Positions 44,801 to 56,362 of a DNA stretch of 64,000 nt are shown piece by piece. Numbering within the stretch: the first letter of the stretch is position 1; each line of letters starts with the position of its first letter. The position numbers were made by a program, and so were the translations under genes. The stretch covers positions 8,313,375 through 8,377,374 of the forward strand of contig CAIIXF020000005.1 of NCBI GenBank assembly GCA_903813345.2. Reading direction: 5' to 3'. This DNA comes from Owenia fusiformis (taxonomy: Eukaryota; Annelida; Polychaeta; Sabellida; Oweniidae). The notes under the pieces are model-generated. The model was not told the origin of the DNA, ran no database searches, and saw only the letters and a list, made by a program, of their open reading frames with translations.

Positions 44801-47800
44801 AACTTTTTTTATGGATGGTGTTCGGCGTTTGGTGTTTGACAATTGGTGTTTGGTGTGTGTAACAAATGGCAGGTGGTGACATTTTGCATGTTTATGCCTT
44901 GTAGATACTGCTTGTTTTTACCATTCTCTTATAAATATAATTTATTGTGTAGTCTTAAGTATTATGGCAAGGTTAAGAAACAGCAATAATTGTGGATAGA
45001 ACATAAAATTAAGAATCCATATCTGCAATTTCAGAGCTGAGAATTTGTGTGACGTGCTGAACTCCAGGGGTTGGCCAGCCACCTTTATCTCTGGTAGTCA
45101 GGAGCAGCATCTCCGCCTTGAGGCCATGGCCAAACTAAAAGCCTTCCAGTGCAGGGTCCTTGTGTCTACAGATCTGGTGAGGAGATATTGTTTATGTGGT
45201 ACCCTAAAGCATGTTTTAAGCTTCAGGCAACCATCAATTTTCTCTCATTTTACCAATGTTACCTGTTGTTTTAATGAAGTTTGCAACTGTTTCAACTTTC
45301 AATGTTAAAATTATAATATCCAATAATTTTTTTCCTTTTGTCGGAAATTGTAATAAAACACCAGTAAAGGATCAATTTTCAAATGATGCATGTGTTGTGT
45401 TGTGTTATTAAAATGGGTATTTATAACATTATAGTGTTATAAATACACCTCAAAATTATACGCTTCAGCCACAAGTACAGTATTAAAAGATAACATGATG
45501 AATAATGGTTTCAATTTTTGTAGACATCTCGGGGGATAGATGCTGACAAGGTTAACCTGGTGGTCAACATGGATCTACCTAGGGACCATGAAACATACCT
45601 ACATAGGATAGGCAGGGCAGGAAGATTTGGTAAGACGACCAGTCAGAAAGTTATTTAGATTCAACATGTTCAGTTGTCATGTTATATGATATCACCATAG
45701 TTACATTGCAACAGAGAAGAGAATAACAGGACAGTCCCCAGTGAATTCTCTAAATATGAGCACATCTTTCATTTACTGATATTATGTTTATTTTCTCATA
45801 TGTGCACCGGTGACCCAATATGAACATCTTAGGCAGTTAGCTCCAATATAGAATTAATTTACTATATCTGTAATTGTGATTGTGGAAAAATACAAGAAGC
45901 TATAGTGTATGAGAATATTTACAACTGGTTATAAGGTTAACAAAACTCAACCTTTTGTATTTCATGTAAATATTCATATCATAATTCTGTAAATGAATTT
46001 TACACTAGTATATTCTGGTTCAGGTACCTATGGGGCTGCAGTGACCTATGCCAGTAAAGGCAATGAGCTTGAACAGTTACAGGCCATAGAGAGAAAGTGT
46101 AATACCACCATGAGACAACTACCAGGTAATGGTCTATTTCATAGTGCTAAAATAAAATTTCAGGTCACTGAAGTAGTAAAGTACATGTACTAAACTTTTT
46201 TTCTGGATTTTTAAGATTTAGTAGTTTTGAACTTGACTTTATTACTTGCTGTTAGAGTGGATCTCATTCTCATTACAGTATTTTATGTGGAAGAAATGTT
46301 AATTTCATTAAGTCATTTCTCATATCAATGTTTGTCTGTTTTTTGAATACATCATCAATAAAAGAGACATTTCAAGCTCTAGACTACTAGGAAACACATG
46401 TAGATTTACATATTATTTTGCAGATCCCATTCCCAATGATTTGGTAAAGAGCCTTGGGTATATAGATGTCAGCCATCTTGTTACGGCAGAACCTCTCAAT
46501 AAGCAGACGGACTTGGCAGCCATCTTGAATGAACACTTGTCTGACACTAAAGCAGCTGACCCTATGACATTTGAAATTAAGAACAAAATTCAGGAAAACA
46601 TTGATGAGAGTTGTGCATATAGAAATGGGCATGATATTGAAGAAGCAACCATTACATCAGTAAATGGAAACAGACTTAGTTCTGAACTAAGTGAAACTAA
46701 TACTGGATCTGTATGTAATGGGCAATCTAAAAATACTATTGTGAAGCCAAAGAAGGACCTCACATTTGATTCAAGATGTCTTGGTAACTACATTAAAGAG
46801 TTTCAGATACCAGATGAGGATGCAACATCAAAGGAAAATGAAGTGTCTCCAAATGGTGTTGCAAGAATTGAGGACCTGACAACAGTTTCGTTTAAAAAAG
46901 CTGGGAAGAAACAAAATGGTGAAATAGAAGAAGATGCCGCAAAATGCATCAAAGCAACTGATCCAGAATCCAAGCCTGGAAAATATCGTCATCCTTATGG
47001 AAAGTGGAGCAGGATTGAAAAGCCCAAACAGGAGAAACAACTAAGGCATGATGATGTGAATGCTATTGAGAATAATGATTCAGGACTTGACAAAGGACTT
47101 GACACAGGATTTGATGGTAATATTGGCTCAAGAACTTCTATCCAAGATTTTGGCTCAAATATCACAGACTGCATCAATAAACCTGAATTTCATTTAAATA
47201 CACAGTGTAGCGTAACTTCAGAAATAAAAGCTCCATTTCTCATCCCACCTCTCTACAAAAGAATTAAACCCAAACCACGCTTTGCAACATTTAATGATGC
47301 TTTGGAAAATTACAACTCATTTATGGAAGGTTCTAAAGATGAATTGTGTGATGCAAACAAAAAGGAAATTGATATGGACAGTGGAGTAGATCAAGAGAAA
47401 TCTGAAGGGATAATAGGTGAACAGTTGATTAATGACGTATCTGTTTATCTTGAAAAGATCTCACTTGAAAAGGCTCATAATCATCAAATTAACTTAATTA
47501 AGAAACACTATCCAAATGCCCGTTTGATACAAGAAACAAATACTAGACGTACAAAAGCAAATACAAACACCACTTCAGAAAGGAAAAGTGATGCAGTCCA
47601 AAACATTTTATCCCACCAAAATGTTGAAAATAAGTGTATCAGTGAAGCAGCAAATTCTGACATTCATAAAGATAACAGACACAGAGATGAGGAGGCTCAA
47701 ACAGAAAAGGCTTATGAAGAGGAATATGAAGATGACTATACAGAAAGTGAATCCAATGACTCATATTCTGACGATGCAACTGATGAATCAGATTCTGAAT

Positions 47801-48156
47801 CTGATGATTCTGGTACTGAATTTGATGAGCCAGGCTCTGAATTTGATGAGGATTCAGAAAATGATGACACTTCTACTCTAGGTGACAATGCCACCATCCA
47901 AGGGGATATCTATAAAAGTGCTCAGTATATAAATCCAATGGTATACAGCCCACATCCATACTTACCTTATAACTATAGCAACCCTTGGCAATCATGCCCA
48001 TGGCAACCTAGTTATTACTATAGCCACTTTGCTTGGTCTCCATGGCAACATCCAAATCTCTCCTATCCTTACCAATATTCACAATTAGATTGGGATAGAC
48101 AAATCGAGCAAACATATAAGGCCCAGAGTGACTATCTTAAAGCAATGTCCAAATAA
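41804..48156 (+). CDS. DDX20: DEAD-box helicase DDX20 / Gemin3
   Basis: Ten exons with matching phases: 41804-41993, 42917-43011, 43233-43401, 43604-43715, 44011-44153, 44460-44598, 45035-45176, 45524-45629, 46024-46125 and 46424-48156 (2931 nt, 976 aa; human 824). Motifs in order: Q motif [13 protein letters not shown], Walker A AKSGTGKT (about residue 69), PTREIA, GSPGR, DEAD (about 173), SAT, STDLTSRGID and [10 protein letters not shown] (about 356). The DDX20-specific [12 protein letters not shown] and DPIPNDL segments support the call. The 1.7-kb last exon encodes a long linker with a Glu/Asp/Ser tract and an aromatic, Pro/Tyr/Trp-rich end. Known role: SMN-complex RNA helicase in snRNP assembly, in Gems and cytoplasm. 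AATAAA at about 48303. ATG 41804 is the first in-frame ATG. Confidence 0.95.
42100..42890. other. DDX20 intron 1 body, no recognised element
   Basis: Only degenerate repeats of a gagtctaat/gagtctgac word (about 42165-42325) are seen. No exon or mobile element could be supported. Confidence 0.5.
44764..44905. repeat. Type A repeat, short copy in DDX20 intron 6
   Basis: Begins tgtcaccacctgaagtggtgaca, has a short tttggtgttt minisatellite remnant, and ends ggcaggtggtgacattttgcatg. No tandem array. Confidence 0.8.
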
Positions 48157-48329
48157 TATAAAGAAATGTGTCGTTCTGATAATTGTTAATGAAATGCATG
48201 AATTTAATTTTGTGAGCATGCTAAGCTTATTAAATTGTGTATTGTTATTGATTTACATGAAGTATGAATAAAAATATATTTTTTGAAAATCTGTATTTAT
48301 GCTTAATAAAGACTAAGAATGACCAACAA

Positions 48330-48547
48330 GGCATTAACATGACAAAATGTCACCACCTAGTTGCTCACAATATTATTAGTTCAATCTTCAGTCAGATTTG
48401 AATTTCTGAGAACTCAAGCAAGTTGAAAAAATACCTTTTTTTACCCTGAGAAGGTGAAATCTGACATCTGCCGATTGCCAACCACCGATCGCTGCCACAA
48501 AAAATGGAGACCACAACACTATGTTACCACATTTTGGTGGTGACATA
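48330..48547 (-). repeat. Type A repeat, reverse orientation
   Basis: Starts ggcattaacatgacaaaatg and gtcaccacctagttgctcac, contains one degraded unit with a TGACATCTGCC segment, and ends ggagaccac...ttggtggtgacata. Confidence 0.8.
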
Positions 48548-48675
48548 ATAGTACTTACTGAGGTACATGTTGGCTTTTGAATGTGTCGGATGTTATCTTT
48601 AAGTGTGTTCAATGATCCATAATGAACTGAGGCTCTGACAATCAACTGCGTTTGCATGAAAGCACTCAATCACTC

Positions 48676-49087
48676 AGATGCGAGTAGGTAGTTACCAATT
48701 TCGCCACCAGGTGGCTGATTTGTGGGAAATAGTATAGCAGGGTATTACAAAATTCCCTTTAACTTGAATATTCATCAGTTTTAGTGGTTCACTTTTCATA
48801 TTACCCTTATGTATCTAGTAGTTATACAAATTAAAATATGTCCAGTAAAAGATATCTGCCCAACACAAGAAAAGATATTTCACTTTTTGTGATTTTACAA
48901 CATGGGGTATATGGGGAATCTCCCTGACCTAGAAGTTATATTTTAAAAGAAAATTAAATTTTCAAAGTTGATAAACTCTTCAAAACCACATTACTAGAAG
49001 TAATTTTATATGTAGATTCCAAATATGACATCAGTTTGACTGAATTTTTAATGACTTTAATCAAGATTATTTCTACTCGCATCTAGG
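48676..49087 (-). mobile_element. MITE family M1, copy 3
   Basis: 412 bp with inverted ends agatgcgagtag / ctactcgcatct, in reverse orientation relative to copies 1 and 2. Shared interior words include caccaggtggc, cccttatgtatcta and aaaagatatttcactttttg. Confidence 0.85.
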
Positions 49088-49287
49088 ATATTGTTACAGA
49101 AATAATTATTCAATTTTGATGATACATGAAATAAATTCTGATTATTTTATAGAAATATAGTAGAATTGAAAAGGAGCCTTTAGTTAGGCATGGTGTCTAG
49201 TCATCTATAATCATGGAATATCAAAGTTAGCCTTGTTAGGGAGGAGGGGGTAACTGATGGTTCCGTTAGTGAATGGTGTTGATTTTT

Positions 49288-51252
49288 ATCGTACCTGAAG
49301 AAAGGTACAATATTGTCGTCAGCTTGGTTGGTGGCGGGGAGGTGGCGTCTCACTTTTCTTATCATCATGATTCCAGAAAAACCACTCAATGGATTTACAG
49401 TAAAACCTGTATATCTGAACACCTGGCTAATCCGAACACCTTCCAATTTGAACACTTTTTTTCGGTCCCATTTTTTCCTCCCATTGACTTCCATGTTAAA
49501 AAAACCTTAAAATCTGAACACCTCCTAATCTGAACAGTGAACAACCAGATTTGAAAAACTGACCTGTCTAATCTGAACATTTTTATCAGAAATCAAATGT
49601 CTGGACATTTCAATAATAGCCACATATTGAGTCAATGTTATAGTTGTTATTTATCTTTACATATGCAATGTAATCAAAGAACCAATATTGTCCTAATTAA
49701 CTTATTTAAGTCTCAATGACATCCCTAATTGTGGAGAACAACAGGATGATTTGGAAAGGTGTGAATACAGGAGTTAATTGGTTTATCCTATTAGAAAAGA
49801 ACTGAATGTTTTATGTTTGGATTAAGAGAAAGGTGAGAATCTGGGAGATAATTGGTTTATCCTTATTTTAAATTAACTGGATGTTTTTGATTTGGATTAT
49901 GAACAAGTCTTAACTGTTTTATATCCCATGGGTCTGTTATGATAGCTAGGATTCAATCAGTAAATGTTTTATAATCACAGAGACAACACAGACACATTTG
50001 CAGACAAGATTATAATTGTTTTATCATTATTAGAAATTACCTGGATGTTTTTGATTTGGATTAAGAGAAAGGTGAGAATCTGGGAGATAATTGGTTTATC
50101 CTTATTTTAAATTAACTAGATGTTTTTGATTTGGATTATGAACAAGTCTGAACTGTTTTATATCCCATGGGTCTGTTATGATAGCTAGGATTCAATCAGT
50201 AAATGTTTTATAATCACAAAGACAACACAGACACATTTGCAGACAAAATTATATCACGAGAAAGAGAAAAAATTCAACTTCGTAATATCCTATCATTAAA
50301 ATGCCTCCTAAAAAGGCACATCTGACATCCTGAATGCCCTTGATATTTTGAAAGATTATGCATCATCTAAGATAAGTCATTTAATAAGCATAAGATTTCG
50401 TACAAGACTATCATATATTTATTCAGTGTATTACAAAGTTTTTGCCAAAATTAAAAGAGTTATTTTTCCCAAAATAATGAAATTGTTCAAAATGTAAATA
50501 AAACATAGCATATACATGTAGGCTATAGGCCTATTGTAGAATAAACTCATCAACAACATGTATTGTTTCCTGACTAAGTATTAAGTGTTCAATATAGTGG
50601 ACTGAACAATTTAAATCCCCCCCCCCCGAACAACAATATCCTCGAAATTTGAACACCTGCCAATTTGAACGCTTTTGGCTGGTCCCATGGGTGTTCGGAT
50701 TAGACAGGTTTTACTGTACTTCCAATTTTCACACATGTTACATGGTAAGAAGTTCTGAAGCTGATTAACTTTTTGGTGGCCATTTTGGATTCCAGTGGCC
50801 ATCTTGGGAGTTTTTGGATAAATCTTGTCAACAGGATTCCAGGAAAATCACTTTACGAATTTTTTTACACATGTTACATGGTAAGAAGTTCTAGAGCTGA
50901 TTAACTTTTTGGTGGCCATCTTGCATTCTGGTGGCCATTTTGGAAGTTTTTGAATAAATCTAGTCATCACGATTCCAGGAAAACCACTTTGTGGATTTAC
51001 TTCAAATTTTTACACACGTTAAATGGTAAAAAGTTCTACAGCTGATTAACTTTTTTTTTGGGGGGGGGGCATCTTGGAAGTTTTTAGACAAATCTTGTCA
51101 TCACGATTCCAGTAAAACCACTTAACGGATTTATTTCAAATTTTTACATATGTTAGATGGTAAGCAGTTCTAGAACTGATTAACATTTTGGTGGCCATCT
51201 TGCTTTCTGGGTCAACAAGCCCACACTGCTGTTTTAGGTACGATATTGTCCA
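49288..51252. repeat. Type B repeat (GTACCTTT hairpin) with tandem units
   Basis: Starts with the hairpin gtacctgaagaaaggtac plus aatattgtcgtc and a ttggttggtggcggggaggt segment. About four tandem units of roughly 160 bp follow (gattccaggaaaaccacttt, ggatttacttcaaatttt, ggtggccatcttg). It ends ttaggtacgatattgtcc. Split by the insertion at 49398-50716. Confidence 0.8.
49398..50716. mobile_element. pogo/Tigger-like non-autonomous element
   Basis: 1319 bp, flanked by TA (49396-49397, 50717-50718), with inverted ends CAGTAAAACCTGTNTANTC. Removing it rejoins ggattta with cttccaatttt, matching the intact neighbouring unit ggatttacttcaaatttt. The interior has a tandem duplication of period 239 bp (about 49770-50250) and no transposase ORF. 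Confidence 0.88.
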
Positions 51253-51708
51253 CCCTGTGCCTTGTTTAATATTCAAGTGAAAGACAAATCAACAACTCTT
51301 GGACACCATCCTTAACCAGATAAAATCAAAAATTGAAAGATTATACTGAAATAAAGTTGGACAGAAAATAGGCATGACAAGGGAAAATATTTTAAAATTA
51401 TGACAATTTTTGAAGCCTACTCTCAACTCTCAATCCATTCTTCTTTGTTTAATAAATAAACCAAACAAATCAAAATGTTTTAATTTCTCCCATACATACT
51501 ACAATTATATATTTCCGACCAGTTTGTCATTTACATGGCAAATATAGCATAACATAAAGTAATTGCATAATGCAGTTATTTACAAACAAATTCAATTTTG
51601 CTTAAAGAGTCACAATCTGATAAATGAAAATAAGCAAATCAATGAAGGCACTTTCAAATAACTTAATTATACTTTTGGAATACATATCAAAGATATGTAT
51701 TGCACAAT

Positions 51709-51885
51709 TACTGTACTTCTTCTTAATTTGGCGGATCCGCCAAATTCAACGTTTCAAATTTTAAGTGTAAATGTGTATGGTATTACATTTAAATATTGCA
51801 AGTGCGCCAAATTAATTAGTTGCCAAATGTTCAAAACAGCAAATCCGCCAAAATAAGTAGCACCAAATTAAGTAGAAATACAGTA
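51709..51885. mobile_element. Small MITE (177 bp)
   Basis: Inverted ends tactgtacttcttcttaatttgg / complement at 51863-51885 (ccaaattaagtagaaatacagta), with TTTGGCGGATCCGCCAAA inside. No ORF. Confidence 0.75.
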
Positions 51886-53342
51886 TTAAAGTGAAATTGA
51901 TCTGCAATTCTGCATACTAGTAAATGATAGATAAGATCATCGGAATGTGCCTCTTTATTCCAACAAAAACGTGTTATTATATAATAACAATTCATACATA
52001 TAACTGTGTACATGTAAAATATAAGTTTAACATAAACAGTATCAATGCCATTCAACGTGGCATGGCACAAAAGCACAGAACATGTACACTGTACAAAACA
52101 AATCAATGAGATCTAGAAATCAACTCCAAATGTTAATGATTTTCTGTCATGATTTAACACAAATACAATTCATATCAGTAGGTAATATTAATGGGGCCTG
52201 GTTTCAATGTTCAGAGACATACATAAATTAATCATCATGTGATGTGACAAGGTTATGCAAATAAACTTCAAAACTTGATTAAAAAAAGAAAAATGACAAG
52301 ACCCTTTAACCCACCTGGGACTAGGTCCCTTAAGAGTTAAATAGGATAGCATCATCAGAAATATGTTTTATTTTTTATTCACATGAAGAAAACCACTATA
52401 TCCCCATAAACAACACTAATTGCATTTAATATGAATTCATACAATATGATATGAATAAACTGTACAGTATAATTAAATATATCTAATGTAATACATTTTG
52501 AATAAGCTTCCCTAAAGGATGGTGTCCAACTGTCAACAGTTGTGAAAAATCAAGCAAATTTTGTTATTTTAACCCAACCCTCCCTTCCCCTGCTTTACCC
52601 TCCCCTCTGCTCTTCTGTATAAAAAAACAACGTTGAAAGTGTTGCTTTTAAGTTCCATTGAACAAAATTGTTATTAACTTCATTCTTCAAATACTGTTGG
52701 CAATTTGACAACATTCCAAACACATATAATTGAGCAAGAAACACATATTCAAGACAGCATGGAGTAAGAAACACATATTTAAGACAGCATGAAGTGTTCA
52801 ACTCAAACTGGTTTAGAAATAGTACAATGATATGGGTACTGAATAGTTGAAATAAATAGTCAATCTATTGCACACATTTCATTCTCAAGATACAAATGGG
52901 AGGGGATTGACCATTAAGAGATTTTAAACTTTACATGGGGCCTTTAACTCTTACAAATAATTCTCAGTGTACTTCTCAGAAGTTTTCAACGGAAGGCAAA
53001 TGGCATCATCGATAACCATGGCAATCTCTTAATTTGTAATCAAACATTTGGAAGAGAGGACATCCAATGAGTATTAGAATGGTCAAATAGATTTCCTAAA
53101 CTTTGTATGATTGAAGAATATGGTCATTGTTCAACTCACTGGGTGCATTGCCAGACAATTCAATGCTGGGGGAGTTCACACTCTCCTAGTATGTAGTAAT
53201 GAAACATTTGGAAAAGTTCTTATATACATCATATGAAATACAACTATGTACATACACAGATATTTTGTTCTCCAAATACAAGTTATATGTACAGCAACCA
53301 TTATAAACATGAAACACCACTAGAAATCCCAAAACTACACAA

Positions 53343-55760
53343 TTATGATACAGGTTTTTCCGCATCCTTCATAGTCTCTTTCGGTTCTTTTAATGCCTTT
53401 TCTTCACTGGGAGTATGAACCTGTGGTTCCTTGGTGTCAACTTTCACCGATGTCAATAAAGGACCACTTGTATCTTTAGTAGGACTTGGGGATTCTGCCC
53501 CATCCTCAAGAGATGGCCAGCTCTGTTGCGAACTGTCCGTTTTGCTCAGTCTTTCATTTAGAGCTGTTAGTGCCAATTTCCTGAAAAACAAGCACATTGT
53601 AAAGTTCAGTTTTTTCTTAGTAAGGTTTAATTTAGAGATCTGGGGGTCATTAACAGAAATTTCGTAAAATTACGAATTGGTATTTGTTGTAACCATGGAT
53701 ATAATAAGTCACAGTTAAAGAACAATGGATTTTACAAATTCTTAACTTTACGAAGTTTCTGTTAATGGCCCCTGGAGAAGAAGTATCAGCATGTTTGATT
53801 CTCATCATTTGAATTCATGCTCTTTTATATGAACATAAGACTTATGGTGTTACCAACTATCTTGAAACTCTTACAGAATACACATGCAAATCATAAGGGA
53901 AACATACAGGCAAAAAATTCATTTACTTCATGAGCAATTTTTTGTTCTTTAAACTGTATCATTCACAGAAAAGGAGATATCTATCAAAGTCTACTGAGGA
54001 TATAAGTCATGAGGTTTTTGATTTTTTAAAATGTTGATGAAAGTTAATGATCAGAGTTAGAGACTTTAGATGAACATACCTTCTTCGTTCAGCATCTAAG
54101 GGGTCTGTGCCTGGTAGACTAATTGTAATGGTTGATGGGGAGCTGACGTCATAACGCCTTTGGGGCTTTTTACACACTTTGATCTTCACTAATGCACTGA
54201 ATATTGTGTTGCAAATAACAGCTATGAAGGGCTGGATAACATCTGGGAAGAAACTGGAATTTATAAAATTTGTAATTTTAATACAGAGCATTTGCAAGCT
54301 AATTTGATAATTCAGGTTGAAGAAGATATCAATTTCAACAATACTGATTTAAGACATGTAAGAGGTAATAGATCTTTCCAATAAATGTTGCCACATTTTG
54401 GTAAATAATCCCATTGGGTACTGCATTCATAGACATACAGCCTTGATCTATCTGCCAAAGGAATCCACATTCACAAAAGTACAGGATGAACAAACAAGTC
54501 GTAAAAGAGCATGTGTGGTTTCAAAATATTGCAGGTATCCCTTGGCAAGATATATCGGCCTCTGGATAATCCCAGTATCCTGAACCTCATTAAGTGTAAA
54601 TTAATCTCTATTCATCCTAATGTTATTCATCTCATATTTCAGAGTAAGGTTTCAGAAATAAGTTACGTTAATTTTTCTATCATAATTTTCACAAGTACAT
54701 GCAATTACAACTGGTTAAATATTTTCAGTAGCTCATGTACCATAGTATTCTTCAGTATTGAATTCATATGGTTTATCCTACCTTTGACAAATGGGTATTT
54801 ATTGCTCACTAACTTATAACTTGGCCTCATCAGTTCTTTGGGAGACATAAAAGTAAGAAATATTTTCACCCTAAACTTCAATTTGTATAAGAGGATATAC
54901 AATACAATACTAGGATATGGAGGCAATGTCATCCACACAGTGTTTATCAATAGACTTATAGTCTTTAGAAGATTGCACTTATAAAGCCTCGTCTAAGGTC
55001 TGACACATTACCTTCACAGGATACTATTGCCTCCATGTACTCAATATACTGTACTTTACCTTGCAAAACTGAAGCTTTCTGCCATATCACCTCGATTCCC
55101 ATTACTGTGCTTTTGATAGAACCTCAAATAAATCCAACTGACAAGAATACCAGATCCAAACATAATCGGGAAAGGGCCGTCTAATCCTCCGAGAATTCTC
55201 ACAAAAATTGTAATCATAAGCATCAAAATCGGAATGTGACGGTTGCCCAGCTTGCCAAAAGGTGAATCTACAACAACATGATCCGGCATCACCTGTTTAA
55301 CAGCAACTGAGAATCCAGCGATATATCCTGCTAGTCCGTGAATGTGTACTTTGAACAAATATGCATCATTTCGGCTTATAACGTAGATGCACAAGTACAC
55401 GAATGAAGTAATGACTCCGACACCAAAGTTCACAACTAGGAAGAATACAAGCATTTGTAAAGCACCCCATAGTGGCTCTAGAAGCTTACCATACAGTACT
55501 ATGACTACAACATCAATAATAACAATCCATATATGAGTTTCTATGAAACTGTGTGTAAAATAAGTCCAGATCCAAAAATTTGGTGGAATAACATTTCCTG
55601 GAATTACTGTTAAAATTGAGAGAGCTGTTTCACTGAATGTCAGAAAGTAGCTGAGAAATACTAGTATCCCTACACACTTCACTACTACGCTGCTGTTACT
55701 GAACGCTGCAGAAAACTGTTCTTTAAGAAAAGGCAGATTTTTTTTGATGGTGGCTGCCAT
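53343..55760 (-). CDS. TMEM115: Transmembrane protein 115 (rhomboid-like Golgi protein)
   Basis: Three exons with matching phases: 55760-55060, 54253-54080 and 53580-53343 (1113 nt, 370 aa; human about 351). Starts MAATIKKNLPFLKEQFSAAF. Several hydrophobic segments follow (about residues 25-45, 70-90, 97-125, 145-160, 180-200 and 205-220) including PNFWIWTYFTHSFIETHIW and VHIHGLAGYIAGFSVAVKQV. After SGILVSWIYLRFYQ the cytosolic tail has PLDAERRRKLALTALNERL and a Ser/Pro/Glu-rich end. It is a rhomboid-fold relative without a recognisable Gly-X-Ser catalytic motif. Known role: Golgi membrane protein affecting retrograde Golgi-to-ER traffic. A YY1-like motif overlaps the start codon. Confidence 0.93.
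53646..53774. repeat. Short inverted repeat in TMEM115 intron 2
   Basis: gtcattaacagaaatttcgtaaa and its near complement tttacgaagtttctgttaatgg lie about 65 bp apart. A small MITE or remnant is likely. Confidence 0.65.
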
Positions 55761-56362
55761 CTTGCCTACTTGGCGATGACGTCATCTCGAAAAGTCCCGA
55801 ACTTCATTTGCCGAACTGTGATCGTTGTGTCAACCAAGATGGCGGCGATCGTATTTTGACATTTTTACAAATTTCAATTTTAATTTTGCTTTTATTCCTT
55901 ATTATAGATTTTGTATGAACTAACCTTAAGTCCATGGGTTTTATAAAGGCTACCTTTTTATATAGACTATATCCTATTTAGTCTGAATTATATTCAGACT
56001 ATAAGGCACCTATGTTAAAGTTTGGTAATTTTTATTATTTGTTTACATAGGAAGTGCTATTCAAAATGGCCGATTGGGTAAATTTAATTTTCACATTTGT
56101 TACTTCAACTAGCTTTATTTCCACTTGACAATATGCTGTGTTACTTTTTATAGCATTTAATTGTTCCTTACTATTTAATTGAAATTTTGTAATGTTTATT
56201 TTATTGAAGAAATTGTTCCTCCAATTTATAATTTTGTGCAAAATATTTCACTGCAATTTCCACAGGAAAGTAGTACATCATAACAGACTGACTTCTAGTC
56301 GGTCTGTTGGATACATACTACCTTTTTATATATATTCAATGGAAACGGTTAAAGATAGTAGC
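55761..56362. promoter_or_regulatory. Divergent promoter, TMEM115 / SPEF1-like
   Basis: 602 bp between start codons. Two YY1-type AAGATGGCNGC motifs: 55836-55846 on the plus strand and 55753-55763 on the minus strand, the latter overlapping the TMEM115 ATG. No TATA box is obvious near either gene. Confidence 0.65.

Larger units (their letters stand above)
48157..53342. other. Intergenic repeat-rich region, convergent 3' ends of DDX20 and TMEM115
   Basis: 5.2 kb without a gene. In order: type A repeat in reverse (48330-48547), MITE M1 copy 3 (48676-49087), type B repeat with a pogo-like insertion (49288-51252), a small MITE (51709-51885), then AT-rich sequence without recognised content (51886-53342). 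Confidence 0.7.
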
